Shown piece by piece: positions 26,257 to 34,711 of a stretch of DNA of 64,000 bases. Under the pieces are notes generated by a model. It worked only from the letters and a program-made list of their open reading frames with translations. It was not told the DNA's origin and did no database searches. This DNA is from Aved-18 sp964606665 (GTDB lineage Bacteria > Cyanobacteriota > Vampirovibrionia > Obscuribacterales > Obscuribacteraceae). How positions within the stretch are numbered: the stretch's first letter is position 1; every line of letters starts with the position of its first letter. The DNA is taken from the NCBI GenBank assembly GCA_964606665.1, contig CAZSHS010000002.1, positions 133,079 to 197,078 on the forward strand, read 5' to 3'. Made by a program: the position numbers and the translations under genes.

Positions 26257-26642
26257 GTGATCTCCTTTGCCAGTGTATGCATTAATTGCGACATTTTTTC
26301 TAAAATCATAGCGTTTTTAACTATGGCGTATTCTTCAAGATAATGCTTTGGATCGCGATATGCGACATAGGTTTCATTTTCCTGCCAAATAACCATTTTG
26401 AGCGGCAGTTCGATTCCTAAAGCCGGACAATCTTGCATCAAAGCGGTGCCCACTTTAGGATCGCCAAATACAATCACAATCTCGTCTTGCAGCTCTAAAT
26501 CGAACTCTCTGGCGGCGGCAGCGTGCTCTATGCGGGCAAAAATGCGAATGCCCTTACTGGTCAATAATTTCTCCAGTCGCTCTGCCGTTTCGCTTACCGA
26601 AAAAGAGCTCTTTATTGCTACCAATGGGTGTTTCATGGTCAT
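26250..26642 (-). CDS. DUF302 protein
   Basis: 130 residues. Diagnostic DUF302 blocks: GIRIFARIEHAAAAREFDLE (about 31-50), IVIVFGDPKVGTALMQ, LPLKMVIWQENETYVAYRDP. The family is a small alpha+beta fold of unknown function, sometimes linked to redox or sulfur metabolism. First gene of the three-gene minus-strand group; it diverges from the second kinase gene with a gap of only about 50 bases. ATG at 26642 is used; ATG at 26636 is equally possible. Confidence 0.85.
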   Translation of the reverse strand: MTMKHPLVAIKSSFSVSETAERLEKLLTSKGIRIFARIEHAAAAREFDLELQDEIVIVFGDPKVGTALMQDCPALGIELPLKMVIWQENETYVAYRDPKHYLEEYAIVKNAMILEKMSQLMHTLAKEITC

Positions 26643-26694
26643 CTCGCTTAGGGCTTAGCCGGTCGTGTATCTTGGAACATATTATTATATTGAT

Positions 26695-28770
26695 ATGCTC
26701 GAACATTCATTAGACGAACGATATGATATCAGAGGCATCCTTGGCAAAGGGGGCATGGGCATTGTTTATCACGCCCACGACAGCATTTTGGGCATTGATG
26801 TTGCCATTAAAATGCTTAGAGCCGATCTCATGGGGCTGGCAGCGATCCGCCTGCAAAGAGAAGCGATAGCGGCAGGTAAACTCCAAAATCCAAATATTGC
26901 TCGCATATTCGATTTTGGACAAACCAAAGACGGCTCACCATATATGGTGATGGAGTTAGTTGGTGGCAAAAGTCTTGCACAGGTAATACAAGAAATTGGT
27001 GCAATGCCATATGAGGCAGCCATTCATATTTTCATGCAAATATGTCGCGGGCTAGAACATGCGCATGCAAATGGCATAGTGCATAGAGATTTAAAGCCGT
27101 CAAACGTCATGCTTGTCGAGCAAGAGTATGGAACTTTTCTAGTGAAACTGCTCGACTTTGGCGTGGCAAAAATTGAAACAGATCAAAAACTGACATCTGA
27201 AGGCTCAATTATTGGCAGTCCGCTCTATATGAGCCCAGAGCAAGTAGAAACCTCTTCGGTGGATTTCAGATCTGACCTCTACAGTCTTGGTTGTTTGATG
27301 TTTGAAACACTATCGAGTAAGCCGCCATTCAAGGGCGAGACAGCAATAGAGACGATGTCTATGCATAAGAAAATGGCGCCACCACTTTTGTCTGAAGTGA
27401 CACAAGGCGAAATACCAATAGAACTCGTTAAGCTAATTGATTCATGCTTACGCAAAAGCCCTGCAGATAGACCAGAAAGCGCATTTTTGATTGAGACCGA
27501 ATTGAAAAATATTTTGCATCCTGTGCTGCCAGAAACGACAGAAAAGAATTCAAAAAAAAGAGAATACAAACCCGAGACTGAAGCAGAAAAACGTCTGTCC
27601 AAAATGCCAAAAAGCACTGCCTTTGCTATTGGTGGCACACTAACCTTGGCTGCAATAATCGCTTTAAGCATATCGATATCGTACTTTCAAAAAAAAGACA
27701 AAGCCGAATTTGAACAAGCCACCAAAGCCTCTACAACAATCAGTCCTAAAGGTCAAAGTGACATTGACGATAAATTCAACGCTAATCCAAACTTTGAATT
27801 CACCCATATTGATGGTAAGCCTGTCCACTCTGCCAAAAAACAAGCAACTGACGAAGACTTAAAAGATTTAGTTAAAACAAACTATCCGGTCCTAAAGATC
27901 AAAAAAGGTCATATTAGCGGCACAGGTCTTAGATACCTAAGCAAACTGGATCTCGAATGGCTGGAGATTCGCAACCCACAATTCAAATGTGAAAACGTCA
28001 AATATCTCAAATCTTTCAAATGCCTGAAAAAATATGTGATGTCAGTTCCCGAACTACAAGACGAAAATCTGAAAGATTTAGCTGAAGTAAAAACTCTTGA
28101 AGAAGTCATAATCACCGTGGGCGATATCACAGATAAAGGAGTTGGATACCTTACTAAATTACCCAACTTGAAAAGACTTGAGATTAGCAGATGTCCCAAA
28201 GTCAGTTTAGATATCGGCAAAAAAGTTGCCACCATAAAAACTCTAAATTATTTCACACTGCCAACAATGCAGTCACCCTCAAGTCTCAAAGCTCTTGCAA
28301 AATCCAATATTAAAAGCATTGGACTAAATGATCTTTATTTGAGTGGAGTCGATATAAATAAAATCTGTACTCATTTAAAACCAGAAACCTTGTGCATCGC
28401 AAATATGGTTGCCACTGACAATGACTACTCCGGGCTGCAAAAGTTACATGAGCTAAAGAAATTGGATCTCACATATAACCTCCAATATTCGCCCGCCTTA
28501 GTTGATGCTTTGAGTCGCATTGATGTGCCCGAAATTGATTTCACTGAATCACGTCTGAAACAACCACAGCTAGTGAATCTTTTAAGCAACCCAAACCTCA
28601 AAAAGATTACGTGTAATTTCTGCCGCAACCTGCGCGATGACGACATGATTTATTTTGCAAAAGAGTATAAAAAGCGCTGGAACAAAGATGTTAAGGCAAT
28701 CAAGCTCGATTTCGACCAGGCTGACCTCAAAGATTTAAAAACCAAACCCTTTGAAATAGACATACTATGA
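26695..28770 (+). CDS. Ser/Thr protein kinase - TM - leucine-rich repeat receptor, copy 2
   Basis: 691 residues from ATG 26695, chosen because MLEHSLDERYDIRGILGKGG then aligns with the start of copy 1; a GTG at 26665 is also in frame. Gly loop 17-22, Lys39, HRDLKPSN Asp132, DFG 154-156, all present. TM at about 310-330 (STAFAIGGTLTLAAIIALSI). The C-terminal part has diverged leucine-rich repeats (LKRLEISRCPKVSLDIGKK, LKKLDLTYNLQYSPALVDAL). It aligns with copy 1 along nearly the full length, including the ending FAKEYKKRWNKDVKA. The stop overlaps the start of an OmpA-domain gene (ATGA), suggesting a joint envelope-sensing role. Confidence 0.92.
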   Translation: MLEHSLDERYDIRGILGKGGMGIVYHAHDSILGIDVAIKMLRADLMGLAAIRLQREAIAAGKLQNPNIARIFDFGQTKDGSPYMVMELVGGKSLAQVIQEIGAMPYEAAIHIFMQICRGLEHAHANGIVHRDLKPSNVMLVEQEYGTFLVKLLDFGVAKIETDQKLTSEGSIIGSPLYMSPEQVETSSVDFRSDLYSLGCLMFETLSSKPPFKGETAIETMSMHKKMAPPLLSEVTQGEIPIELVKLIDSCLRKSPADRPESAFLIETELKNILHPVLPETTEKNSKKREYKPETEAEKRLSKMPKSTAFAIGGTLTLAAIIALSISISYFQKKDKAEFEQATKASTTISPKGQSDIDDKFNANPNFEFTHIDGKPVHSAKKQATDEDLKDLVKTNYPVLKIKKGHISGTGLRYLSKLDLEWLEIRNPQFKCENVKYLKSFKCLKKYVMSVPELQDENLKDLAEVKTLEEVIITVGDITDKGVGYLTKLPNLKRLEISRCPKVSLDIGKKVATIKTLNYFTLPTMQSPSSLKALAKSNIKSIGLNDLYLSGVDINKICTHLKPETLCIANMVATDNDYSGLQKLHELKKLDLTYNLQYSPALVDALSRIDVPEIDFTESRLKQPQLVNLLSNPNLKKITCNFCRNLRDDDMIYFAKEYKKRWNKDVKAIKLDFDQADLKDLKTKPFEIDIL

Positions 28771-29981
28771 AAACTCAAATTGCATTAGCTTTTACAATAC
28801 TTGGACTAACCTTCTTCTGCCAGGATGCCAACTCACAAGACCGGCGCAACATTTTTTCAATGAGCGAAGGTACGGTTGTCGTAAGCTGTTCTTCAGACGA
28901 TCACTCAAGTATGTGGTCACCCCTTAATGCCTTCGATGGCGATCCACAGCGTGGATGGGGAACCGCTAGAGGCAAAATCACCAATCAAGACATAACAATC
29001 GAGTTGCCGCAAAAATATAAAATGCGCCAAATAATAATAGATAACGAAAACGCTCAAGATGGTTCTTTTTGTGCCAAAACCGTCGAAATCTGGGGTTCGG
29101 TATTTGATGAAGCGACCGGCTTTAAAAAAATTGCAAGCGTAACTGCAGCAAAGTTAGCTCGCACCAAAATAGACTTACCTGATACGCCAATTCTGCGCCG
29201 TATAAAATTTGTGGTCGTCGATAATTGGGGCGACTTAAATCAGGCACAAATTATGGAAATAGAAGGCTTCGCAGAGCCAGTAGGCAAAGCCGAGACTGCA
29301 CCAAATTTTGTCAATGGCACTTATTCAAGTGATTTAGGGGTAATTAAACTAAAACAAAACGGCAATCAAGTTCTTGGTTGTATCGAGAAAGACTCTGGCA
29401 CCATATACGGAGCACTTAGAGGCAATGTAATGCGCTTCGAGTACAGAAAAGATGGCACCACCTCTAGTGCGGCAAGAACAACCGGTGCGGGCATTATGAT
29501 ATTTAATGGCTCAGGCATGGAAGCTAATGGCTCTACTTCTAAAGACGGCAATATTCAATCGCTCTGGTTAACAAAGAAAAATAATATGATTGCCTGTTAT
29601 TGCAAAATGCCTGAAGATAATTCGATCAATCAAAGACTAAAAGAAAATAGACGAGCTATTCTATTTGGTATCACATTTGAAGGTAGCACAGCTAGTCTGC
29701 GTAGCGAAGCTGATACTGCACTTAACGATCTTCTCAATGCTCTTAAGGATAATGCTCAAAAAATTCAAATCGAAGGCTATAGTGATGCCAATGGCACCAC
29801 CGCGGCCAATATTCGCTTATCGACAAACAGAGCCCAAGCAGTTTGTGACTGGCTCATATCACGAAAAATAGATGCCACTCGCTTATCTATAAAGGGTTTT
29901 GGAGAGTCTCGCCCAATCGGCGACAACTCAACTCCACAAGGTCGATATTTAAATAATCGCATAGAAATCAGCACCAAATAA
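28767..29981 (+). CDS. Secreted discoidin-like + OmpA-domain protein
   Basis: 404 residues. Signal peptide about 1-23 (ends CQDANSQD). Residues about 35-170 form a discoidin/F5-8C-like or NADase-type glycan-binding module: VSCSSDDHSSMWSPLNAFDG, GWGT, ITIELPQKYKMRQIIIDNEN, TVEIWGS. A middle beta domain follows (about 185-285). The C-terminal 110 residues are an OmpA peptidoglycan-binding domain (VLF/ILFGITFEGSTASL, IEGYSDANGT, LSTNRAQAVCDWLI, KGFGESRPIGDNST, NRRIEI-like NNRIEIS). Overlap of 4 bases with the kinase stop indicates co-translation; it may present ligands to, or tether, the kinase's extracytoplasmic repeats. Confidence 0.85.
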   Translation: MKTQIALAFTILGLTFFCQDANSQDRRNIFSMSEGTVVVSCSSDDHSSMWSPLNAFDGDPQRGWGTARGKITNQDITIELPQKYKMRQIIIDNENAQDGSFCAKTVEIWGSVFDEATGFKKIASVTAAKLARTKIDLPDTPILRRIKFVVVDNWGDLNQAQIMEIEGFAEPVGKAETAPNFVNGTYSSDLGVIKLKQNGNQVLGCIEKDSGTIYGALRGNVMRFEYRKDGTTSSAARTTGAGIMIFNGSGMEANGSTSKDGNIQSLWLTKKNNMIACYCKMPEDNSINQRLKENRRAILFGITFEGSTASLRSEADTALNDLLNALKDNAQKIQIEGYSDANGTTAANIRLSTNRAQAVCDWLISRKIDATRLSIKGFGESRPIGDNSTPQGRYLNNRIEISTK

Positions 29982-29982
29982 A

Positions 29983-30240
29983 TCAGAGTATCACCTCACT
30001 CAATTCGGGCAAATTTTCTTGCGCAGGCGTAGAATCAGGCACAACACCAGCCAGCTTAAGGGCAATCGTGGCACCGGTGGACTCTTTCAGAACGAATACG
30101 GGTGGCGGGGCGATTCCTTTTATATGCTTGGGCGGCAAAAGGGAAGCCTTGTAGATTTGCCTTAAAAACCTAGGGAAAACCATAGGTGTGATTGCAGGTT
30201 TTCGGCAATGACTTATCTTTACTTTGCACTTACGATGCAA
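29983..30240 (-). CDS. Possible small protein, weak support
   Basis: 85 residues from the first ATG, or 66 from an internal ATG at 30183. The C-terminal part (APPPVFVLKESTGATIALKL ...) has protein-like composition, but no ribosome binding site, family or signal is visible. It could be the remnant of a longer gene. Confidence 0.3.
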   Translation of the reverse strand: MHRKCKVKISHCRKPAITPMVFPRFLRQIYKASLLPPKHIKGIAPPPVFVLKESTGATIALKLAGVVPDSTPAQENLPELSEVIL

Positions 30241-30289
30241 TTGTCGATTCTCATCACGTTACTTAGCCCTTGTGCAGGCGGTACTTACC

Positions 30290-30622
30290 ATGACACAAAC
30301 GGATATTTTGTTTCCGGCACTGGCAACCAGTCTCATTTTTCTGTCAGCGACCGCAAGCTACAGCATTCAAGAAATAGACGAAGCGGGAGTAAACTTAGAA
30401 GAATTCGAGCGCGCTCATGCCTGCGAAGGCAAACACAATGCAGCATGCATTAGACAGCGTTTTGCCCTTGCAAAAGCTTATTTGAAAGTAGGAGACCAAG
30501 AAAAAGCAGAGCTTAGTTTTCAAAAAGCACTGGGAACAGCAAGGATGTTTTGGCCGTCAATGCAAACAACAGAGATGCTTAAAACCGAATGGCGTTTAGC
30601 CAGGGAGACGATTGAATCATGA
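30290..30622 (+). CDS. Small membrane-anchored TPR-type protein
   Basis: 110 residues from ATG 30290 (an earlier ATG at 30224 adds an unlikely N-terminus). An N-terminal hydrophobic segment (ILFPALATSLIFLSATASYS, about 6-25) is an anchor or signal. Residues about 52-82 (IRQRFALAKAYLKVGDQEKA ... FQKALGTA) form one good TPR unit. The stop overlaps the next start (ATGA), so the two are co-translated. Function unknown; a protein-protein interaction role is likely. Confidence 0.6.
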   Translation: MTQTDILFPALATSLIFLSATASYSIQEIDEAGVNLEEFERAHACEGKHNAACIRQRFALAKAYLKVGDQEKAELSFQKALGTARMFWPSMQTTEMLKTEWRLARETIES

Positions 30623-31014
30623 AAAGCGTAAGAAAACATAATTATTCGCTTGCTGCGAGCTTTTATATTTACGCTGATCCCAATGGTCCTGCCGAACATA
30701 ATTCGCTCAAAGCAATTGAGCATAATTTGCAATTAGTCAAAGATTTTTTGCGTGATTCTGATTACACAAACGCAGAGCTTGCCTGGATAAAAATGCTCGA
30801 ACTAATTGGCAATGTTCCTGAGCAATACCACTCAAAATTGTGGCGCATTTTAAAAGAGATGGAAGCGATTTTAGATGGTATGTCAGTTATGAATTGTCTG
30901 AATTTATATGCAGGACTTATTACTTTGTATGGTCGAATCGGGTATGTGAAAACACAGTCTGAATTGGAAAGCAAACTTGGTATCAGACTCGATGTCAGCC
31001 GAGTGGCGAGCTAG
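30619..31014 (+). CDS. Small helical protein coupled to the TPR protein
   Basis: 131 residues, mostly helical, with TPR-like alternation (NAELAWIKMLELIGNVPEQY, MNCLNLYAGLITLYGRIGYV) but no strict motif. No signal peptide. The start overlaps the preceding stop by 4 bases. It probably partners with the upstream TPR protein. No family recognised. Confidence 0.6.
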   Translation: MKSVRKHNYSLAASFYIYADPNGPAEHNSLKAIEHNLQLVKDFLRDSDYTNAELAWIKMLELIGNVPEQYHSKLWRILKEMEAILDGMSVMNCLNLYAGLITLYGRIGYVKTQSELESKLGIRLDVSRVAS

Positions 31015-31519
31015 TTCAATTTTGACTTCTTTCAAATGTAGACTAAACCCTCTTCAAAAAGTCAGAACAAGCGCTGACTCCTATGCTTGTTTGGATTCGG
31101 GGGACCTAACTTGCAAAACAGGTGTCTGACATTGGCGCTTGCATCTGCATTGCCGCACTGAGGTGTTGGTGTCGCTTTTGGCCAATCGCCAGAACTTTAC
31201 GACTCCTATTTTTTCAGCTCTAATTAGGACCACAGGCAGTCCGCTATCTATCGATTGCAGCAATGGTATCACTGTGGTGCCAGCTCAATCTGTATCAAAT
31301 GTTCAATTAGACGAAGAGCCACTTAACAGCCAGACAAGAAGTTCTAGTAATTCATTTTCTAAGCCTTTAGTGATAATCGGTGATTGTTATGGGCTTCAAC
31401 CAATAGGAAGATACAACGCGGTTTCGATAACAGAAGACAAAGAAAAAGAACAGCAGTAATCAGCTACATATATAAAAATTCAACAGCCCCGAGATTAAAT
31501 CGCTCTAACGGTAAGTTTG
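31015..31519 (+). other. About 505 bp without a confident gene
   Basis: A plus-strand frame at 31139-31459 (106 codons) and a minus-strand one at 31272-31081 overlap each other. Neither has a ribosome binding site, recognisable domain or convincing composition. I see no terminator, tRNA or repeat. It may be decayed coding sequence. Confidence 0.4.
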
Positions 31520-31789
31520 TTATGCCTTTTTTCGATATCTCTTCTGACTATTTCCCATCAGCGCCAAACTCAAAACCATGATGAAAGCGCCCATCGCTAC
31601 AGGCAGAATCGCAACGCCGGCAATAGAGGGCTCTGGAGGTCCCAGCTTGACTGCAATCACTCCGCCTATGAAACCAACTATGGTGGCAGCGATAAAACCG
31701 CCTGGAATACGCCCCGGAACAACACGGTCAACGATAAACGCAAAAATAGCTGAAGTCAGAAAATAAACAAGAAAGCCGACAACAGTCAT
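31520..31789 (-). CDS. GlsB/YeaQ/YmgE-type transglycosylase-associated membrane protein
   Basis: 89 residues, three hydrophobic segments. The motif DRVVPGRIPGGFIAATIVGF with a GGVIAVKLG turn matches the small GlsB/YeaQ/YmgE family (PF04226), a stress-linked inner-membrane protein of unclear biochemistry. GAAGGG lies just before the ATG. The C-terminus is basic (SQKRYRKKA). It is transcribed alone on the minus strand. Confidence 0.8.
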   Translation of the reverse strand: MTVVGFLVYFLTSAIFAFIVDRVVPGRIPGGFIAATIVGFIGGVIAVKLGPPEPSIAGVAILPVAMGAFIMVLSLALMGNSQKRYRKKA

Positions 31790-32048
31790 AACCCTTCACC
31801 TCAGTCCAAAACGTATTACTAGACTAGGTAGAAAAAGGAATTGGCGGTAGGAAGAGCCCGACGTTGGGTCGTTTTAGAGCCTGTCTTTCAACAGTATACC
31901 CTGGTTTTACGGACAATAACATATGCAACAACTGCGCCCAAAGGCTTGAATCCTAGATTTCAATATCTCATACTATCACTGCTCCCGACACTGGAGCCAC
32001 TCGGCCGAAACTGTTAGATTGCCGTGTAAGTGTCATAGAAGAAAATAA

Positions 32049-32327
32049 ATGAGTAATGATAAATTGAAGCTCTTCGTGGGCAACTTGTCCTTCAACGTCT
32101 CAGAACAGAGACTGCAAGAGATCTTCGAACAAGCTGGCGAAGTAACATCGGTTGCGATTCCTCTAGATCGCAGCACCGGCCGCAAACGCGGATTCGCATT
32201 TGTAGAGATGGGCACTCAAGTAGCTGCTGAAGAAGCAGTAAAAATCTTGAATGGTACCGAAGTTGATGGCAGACAAATTGCTGTTAATCCATCACAACCA
32301 CAAACTCGCTCACGCGGCTCGTGGTAG
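32049..32327 (+). CDS. RRM-domain RNA-binding protein
   Basis: 92 residues, essentially one RNA-recognition motif: RNP2 LFVGNL (8-13), RNP1 RGFAFVEM (47-54), plus the conserved GEVTSVAIPLDRSTGRKRG loop. A short basic tail TRSRGSW follows. This matches the small cyanobacterial-type RNA-binding proteins (Rbp), which are often cold-inducible. It stands alone after a 259-base non-coding gap and is closed by a strong terminator at 32365. Confidence 0.92.
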   Translation: MSNDKLKLFVGNLSFNVSEQRLQEIFEQAGEVTSVAIPLDRSTGRKRGFAFVEMGTQVAAEEAVKILNGTEVDGRQIAVNPSQPQTRSRGSW

Positions 32328-32364
32328 TTCACAACCACTTTTAGTTCGCACTAAAAAAACAACT

Positions 32365-32402
32365 AAGAAGGACAGGCGAAAGTTTGTCCTTCTTTGTATT
32401 TT
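32365..32402 (+). terminator. Rho-independent terminator after the RRM gene
   Basis: AAGAAGGACA (32365-32374) pairs perfectly with TGTCCTTCTT (32385-32394) around a GGCGAAAGTT loop, followed by TGTATTTT. Confidence 0.85.
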
Positions 32403-32424
32403 GAATAATTTTGTGCCAGCGCCG

Positions 32425-32452
32425 TTGACGTCCATTTTAGTTGTGCTATAGT
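32425..32452 (+). promoter_or_regulatory. Sigma-70 promoter of the RHH-desaturase operon
   Basis: TTGACG (32425-32430), a 16-base spacer, TATAGT (32447-32452). Each hexamer matches 5 of 6 consensus bases. Transcription would start about 50 bases before ATG 32508. Confidence 0.7.
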
Positions 32453-32468
32453 GATCTGTATATCAAAC

Positions 32469-32508
32469 GTAGTCACATAACTACAAACTAGGTGCTCGCA
32501 ACTACAAA
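32469..32508 (+). promoter_or_regulatory. Candidate RHH operator: inverted and direct repeats
   Basis: GTAGT-CACATA-ACTAC (32469-32484) is a perfect 5-bp inverted repeat. AACTACAAA occurs at 32479-32487 and again at 32500-32508, two turns of helix apart, the second copy touching the start codon. Such short repeats next to the promoter fit autoregulation by the ribbon-helix-helix protein encoded immediately downstream (inference). Confidence 0.5.
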
Positions 32509-33101
32509 TGGCTGAAAAGACATCAAATATCAGTATTCGCATCCCCGAAGAATATCGCAAGCGCTTACAGTTACAAGCTGACAAGAAGGCGATTAGCTTC
32601 AACTCTCACATCCTGAGAGTGCTAGAAATTCACCTGATGAATTCTGGTTTTGGACCACTTTCACTCACGTCTGCATCTGGAAGACTGTTTCAGATTCGCT
32701 GCGAACCTTATATAGATAATGTGGACGAAACCACATGGGCATATTTTATCGATGAGCCAAAATACGAGAAAGAGCGAGCTTATTACTTAATTGGAATAGG
32801 ACGAACAATTCTGCGCGACTGGCAAGTCAAAGACAAATCAACAGTCTCCAAAGAAGTTGGATTAGCACTTTTATCTTTTTATAACCGCAAAGGAATGGAC
32901 GTCGACAGACTGTTCTTCTCTCAATATCCAGGTCCAGACAACGATGGACGGCGAGTTTTACAGGTATCGGAAGTACCTGAAACGCTTGAGCAATTTCTGG
33001 ATCTTTTAATGGCTGATCGTTGGACAGACAAATTTGTAGAAGCTTCCGAAATCAGTCAGGACCTGCGTAGAGGACGCTCCGAGTCAGCACTCTATCGCTA
33101 A
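32508..33101 (+). CDS. Ribbon-helix-helix (Arc/CopG-like) regulator with unknown C-terminal domain
   Basis: 197 residues. Residues about 6-45 (NISIRIPEEYRKRLQLQADK, then SFNSHILRVLEIHL) are a typical ribbon-helix-helix DNA-binding fold: a short basic strand followed by two helices. The remaining 150 residues, with WAYFIDEPKYEKERAYYLIG and FLDLLMADRWTDKF, match no family I recognise; they could bind an effector. No Shine-Dalgarno site precedes ATG. The desaturase gene follows 20 bases after the stop, so it probably regulates membrane lipid desaturation as well as itself. Confidence 0.75.
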   Translation: MAEKTSNISIRIPEEYRKRLQLQADKKAISFNSHILRVLEIHLMNSGFGPLSLTSASGRLFQIRCEPYIDNVDETTWAYFIDEPKYEKERAYYLIGIGRTILRDWQVKDKSTVSKEVGLALLSFYNRKGMDVDRLFFSQYPGPDNDGRRVLQVSEVPETLEQFLDLLMADRWTDKFVEASEISQDLRRGRSESALYR

Positions 33102-33121
33102 ATTTTTTCGAGGGACTAATC

Positions 33122-33868
33122 ATGGTCACATTTCTTTGTGTATTTCTTATCAGTTATATTCTTCACGCTCTTGGTGTCACAATCGGTTATCACCGCCTCT
33201 TGTCGCATAGAGCTTTTGCTGCACCCAAATTCGTAGAATACTTCTGGGTACTCTTAGGCTATCTTGCATTCGAAGGTTCGCCAATCTGGTGGGCTACAGT
33301 ACACAGAGCTCATCACAGATACGTAGATACAGATCTCGATCCGCATTCACCACGTTATGGTCTTAAAAACGCGCATGTAGGCTGGCTCATGCACGACAAC
33401 TATCCTGCACACATAGATCCCGAAACTCAGTCTAAAGATCTAGTCAAAGATCCAGTTTATCGATTTCTCGAACTTGGTGGCGATTGGAACAAAGCTCACG
33501 CACTAACATTTGCCATTGGCATTTCATTTCGTCTTGCGATTCTATATTTCTTTGGATGGCAAGCCGCTTTAGGAAGCGCTTTGGCTGGACTTGCTGTTTT
33601 ACAAATTCCATTAATGCTTAATGTCATTTGTCATATTCCTAAACTAGGGTACAAAACTTTTGCCACCAATGACGATAGCGTCAATGTTTGGTGGGTCGGG
33701 ATCTTAGCCATGGGCGAAGGCTGGCACAACAACCATCACGCCGAACCTGGCTCTGCACAAACAGGCATCAAGCCCTGGGAATTTGATCTGTCCTGGATCA
33801 TCATTCGAGTGATGAAGCGCCTGGGATTGGCTCACAATGTGAACAAATCTAAGTATGTCCAACTATAA
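33122..33868 (+). CDS. Delta-9-type acyl-lipid/acyl-CoA fatty acid desaturase
   Basis: 248 residues. Three His boxes of membrane di-iron desaturases: HRLLSHR (about 24-30), HRAHHRYVDTDLDPHS (about 61-76), and EGWHNNHHAEPGSA (about 199-212). Hydrophobic segments lie between them. The enzyme inserts a double bond into saturated acyl chains at the inner membrane using O2 and an electron donor. GAGGGA lies before ATG. At 248 residues it is close to short bacterial DesC forms (about 270-320). The downstream pseudogene's start lies inside its last codons. Confidence 0.93.
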   Translation: MVTFLCVFLISYILHALGVTIGYHRLLSHRAFAAPKFVEYFWVLLGYLAFEGSPIWWATVHRAHHRYVDTDLDPHSPRYGLKNAHVGWLMHDNYPAHIDPETQSKDLVKDPVYRFLELGGDWNKAHALTFAIGISFRLAILYFFGWQAALGSALAGLAVLQIPLMLNVICHIPKLGYKTFATNDDSVNVWWVGILAMGEGWHNNHHAEPGSAQTGIKPWEFDLSWIIIRVMKRLGLAHNVNKSKYVQL

Positions 33869-34306
33869 TGATGACCCACTTTTATTAAAAATTCCAGGCA
33901 CACTACTGATGGTATCAGATAGACCTGCAGATATTGACGAAGCACTGAGACTAAAATTGAACTATTACGCTCTAGAGCCGGTGACAACAAAAAAATATCT
34001 ACACTGATAAAGTCGTTCCACGAACTAAGTATGCAAAATCCGCTTAGCCTGATTTCAAGCTGCGACGAAGACTTCCGCAGTTAAATCGCAAAACATTCAA
34101 ATACACCTCAAGATATACTGGAGAAATTTTCCCTGGATCAAAGTGCACTCGCAAGACTGGGTGTAGGTGATAACCCTACAAGTTCTATTAAATTTCTCGA
34201 AAAACTAGCTCAAGATCAAAGTGAAGAAGTGCGCCTTGGAATGTCGGAAAATACCTATTGTCCTGAATCTCTCTTGAACATTCTGGCAGATGAAGAAAAT
34301 ACCTAA
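33855..34306 (+). pseudogene. Broken leucine-rich-repeat-variant (LRV) protein gene
   Basis: ATG 33855, overlapping the end of the desaturase gene, opens 50 codons ending at TGA 34005. Shifting frame at about 34007 gives ATG-containing open sequence to an in-frame TAA at 34082. The same frame then continues to TAA 34304 with three LRV repeats: IAKHSNTPQDILEKFSLDQS, VGDNPTSSIKFLEKLAQDQS-EEVR, and MSENTYCPESLLNILADEE. LRV repeats follow the N-x-x-TP-x-x-L-x-x-LA-x-D pattern. One frameshift and one stop separate the parts. Either a decayed gene or two assembly errors. Confidence 0.65.
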
Positions 34307-34393
34307 GTTTCATCGGCAGCCTCTAAGTCCTTGTCGTCACTGGAATAAGCAAGAACTTGAATTCTAGCCGCTTTTGTGTTGTAATGAAGTGAT

Positions 34394-34711
34394 ATGGAAA
34401 GAGATTTTCTAGCCTGGCTCACTGGGCATGACCTGGAAATGGTCACTGCCAAAGATTTGCTTGGAATTCTAAAAATTCCGGCTATCGCCATCTGGCTACT
34501 TACATTGCCATTGGGAATTTACGCCAACTTCGCAGACAAAGTCACTGCATTTGTAATAGTTGGTGGACTGTCCGGTCTCTTCGGCTTAATGGCTTTGTTT
34601 TCCAAGAATGAGAAGAATAAAGTGATTTCGGCATTTTTCTCTGTACTTGGATTTTTAACTTTTGCGTTTTTAGCTGTTTTTCGTGCGGCAGAATTTTCAA
34701 GCAGAGTCTAG
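34394..34711 (+). CDS. Small three-TM membrane protein
   Basis: 105 residues. Three hydrophobic segments (about 28-46, 52-70, 77-95) after a hydrophilic N-terminus MERDFLAWLTGHDLEMVTAK. No conserved motif or family recognised. No strong ribosome binding site. Stands alone between the broken LRV gene and a non-coding region. Confidence 0.55.
   Translation: MERDFLAWLTGHDLEMVTAKDLLGILKIPAIAIWLLTLPLGIYANFADKVTAFVIVGGLSGLFGLMALFSKNEKNKVISAFFSVLGFLTFAFLAVFRAAEFSSRV

Noticed and set aside
31139..31459. A 106-codon plus-strand gene
   Set aside because: No ribosome binding site or domain; it overlaps an equally weak frame on the other strand. Kept only as part of the uncertain intergenic region.
32508..33101. 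Antitoxin of a toxin-antitoxin pair
   Set aside because: The RHH domain would fit, but the next gene is a desaturase, not a toxin, and the C-terminal domain is long.
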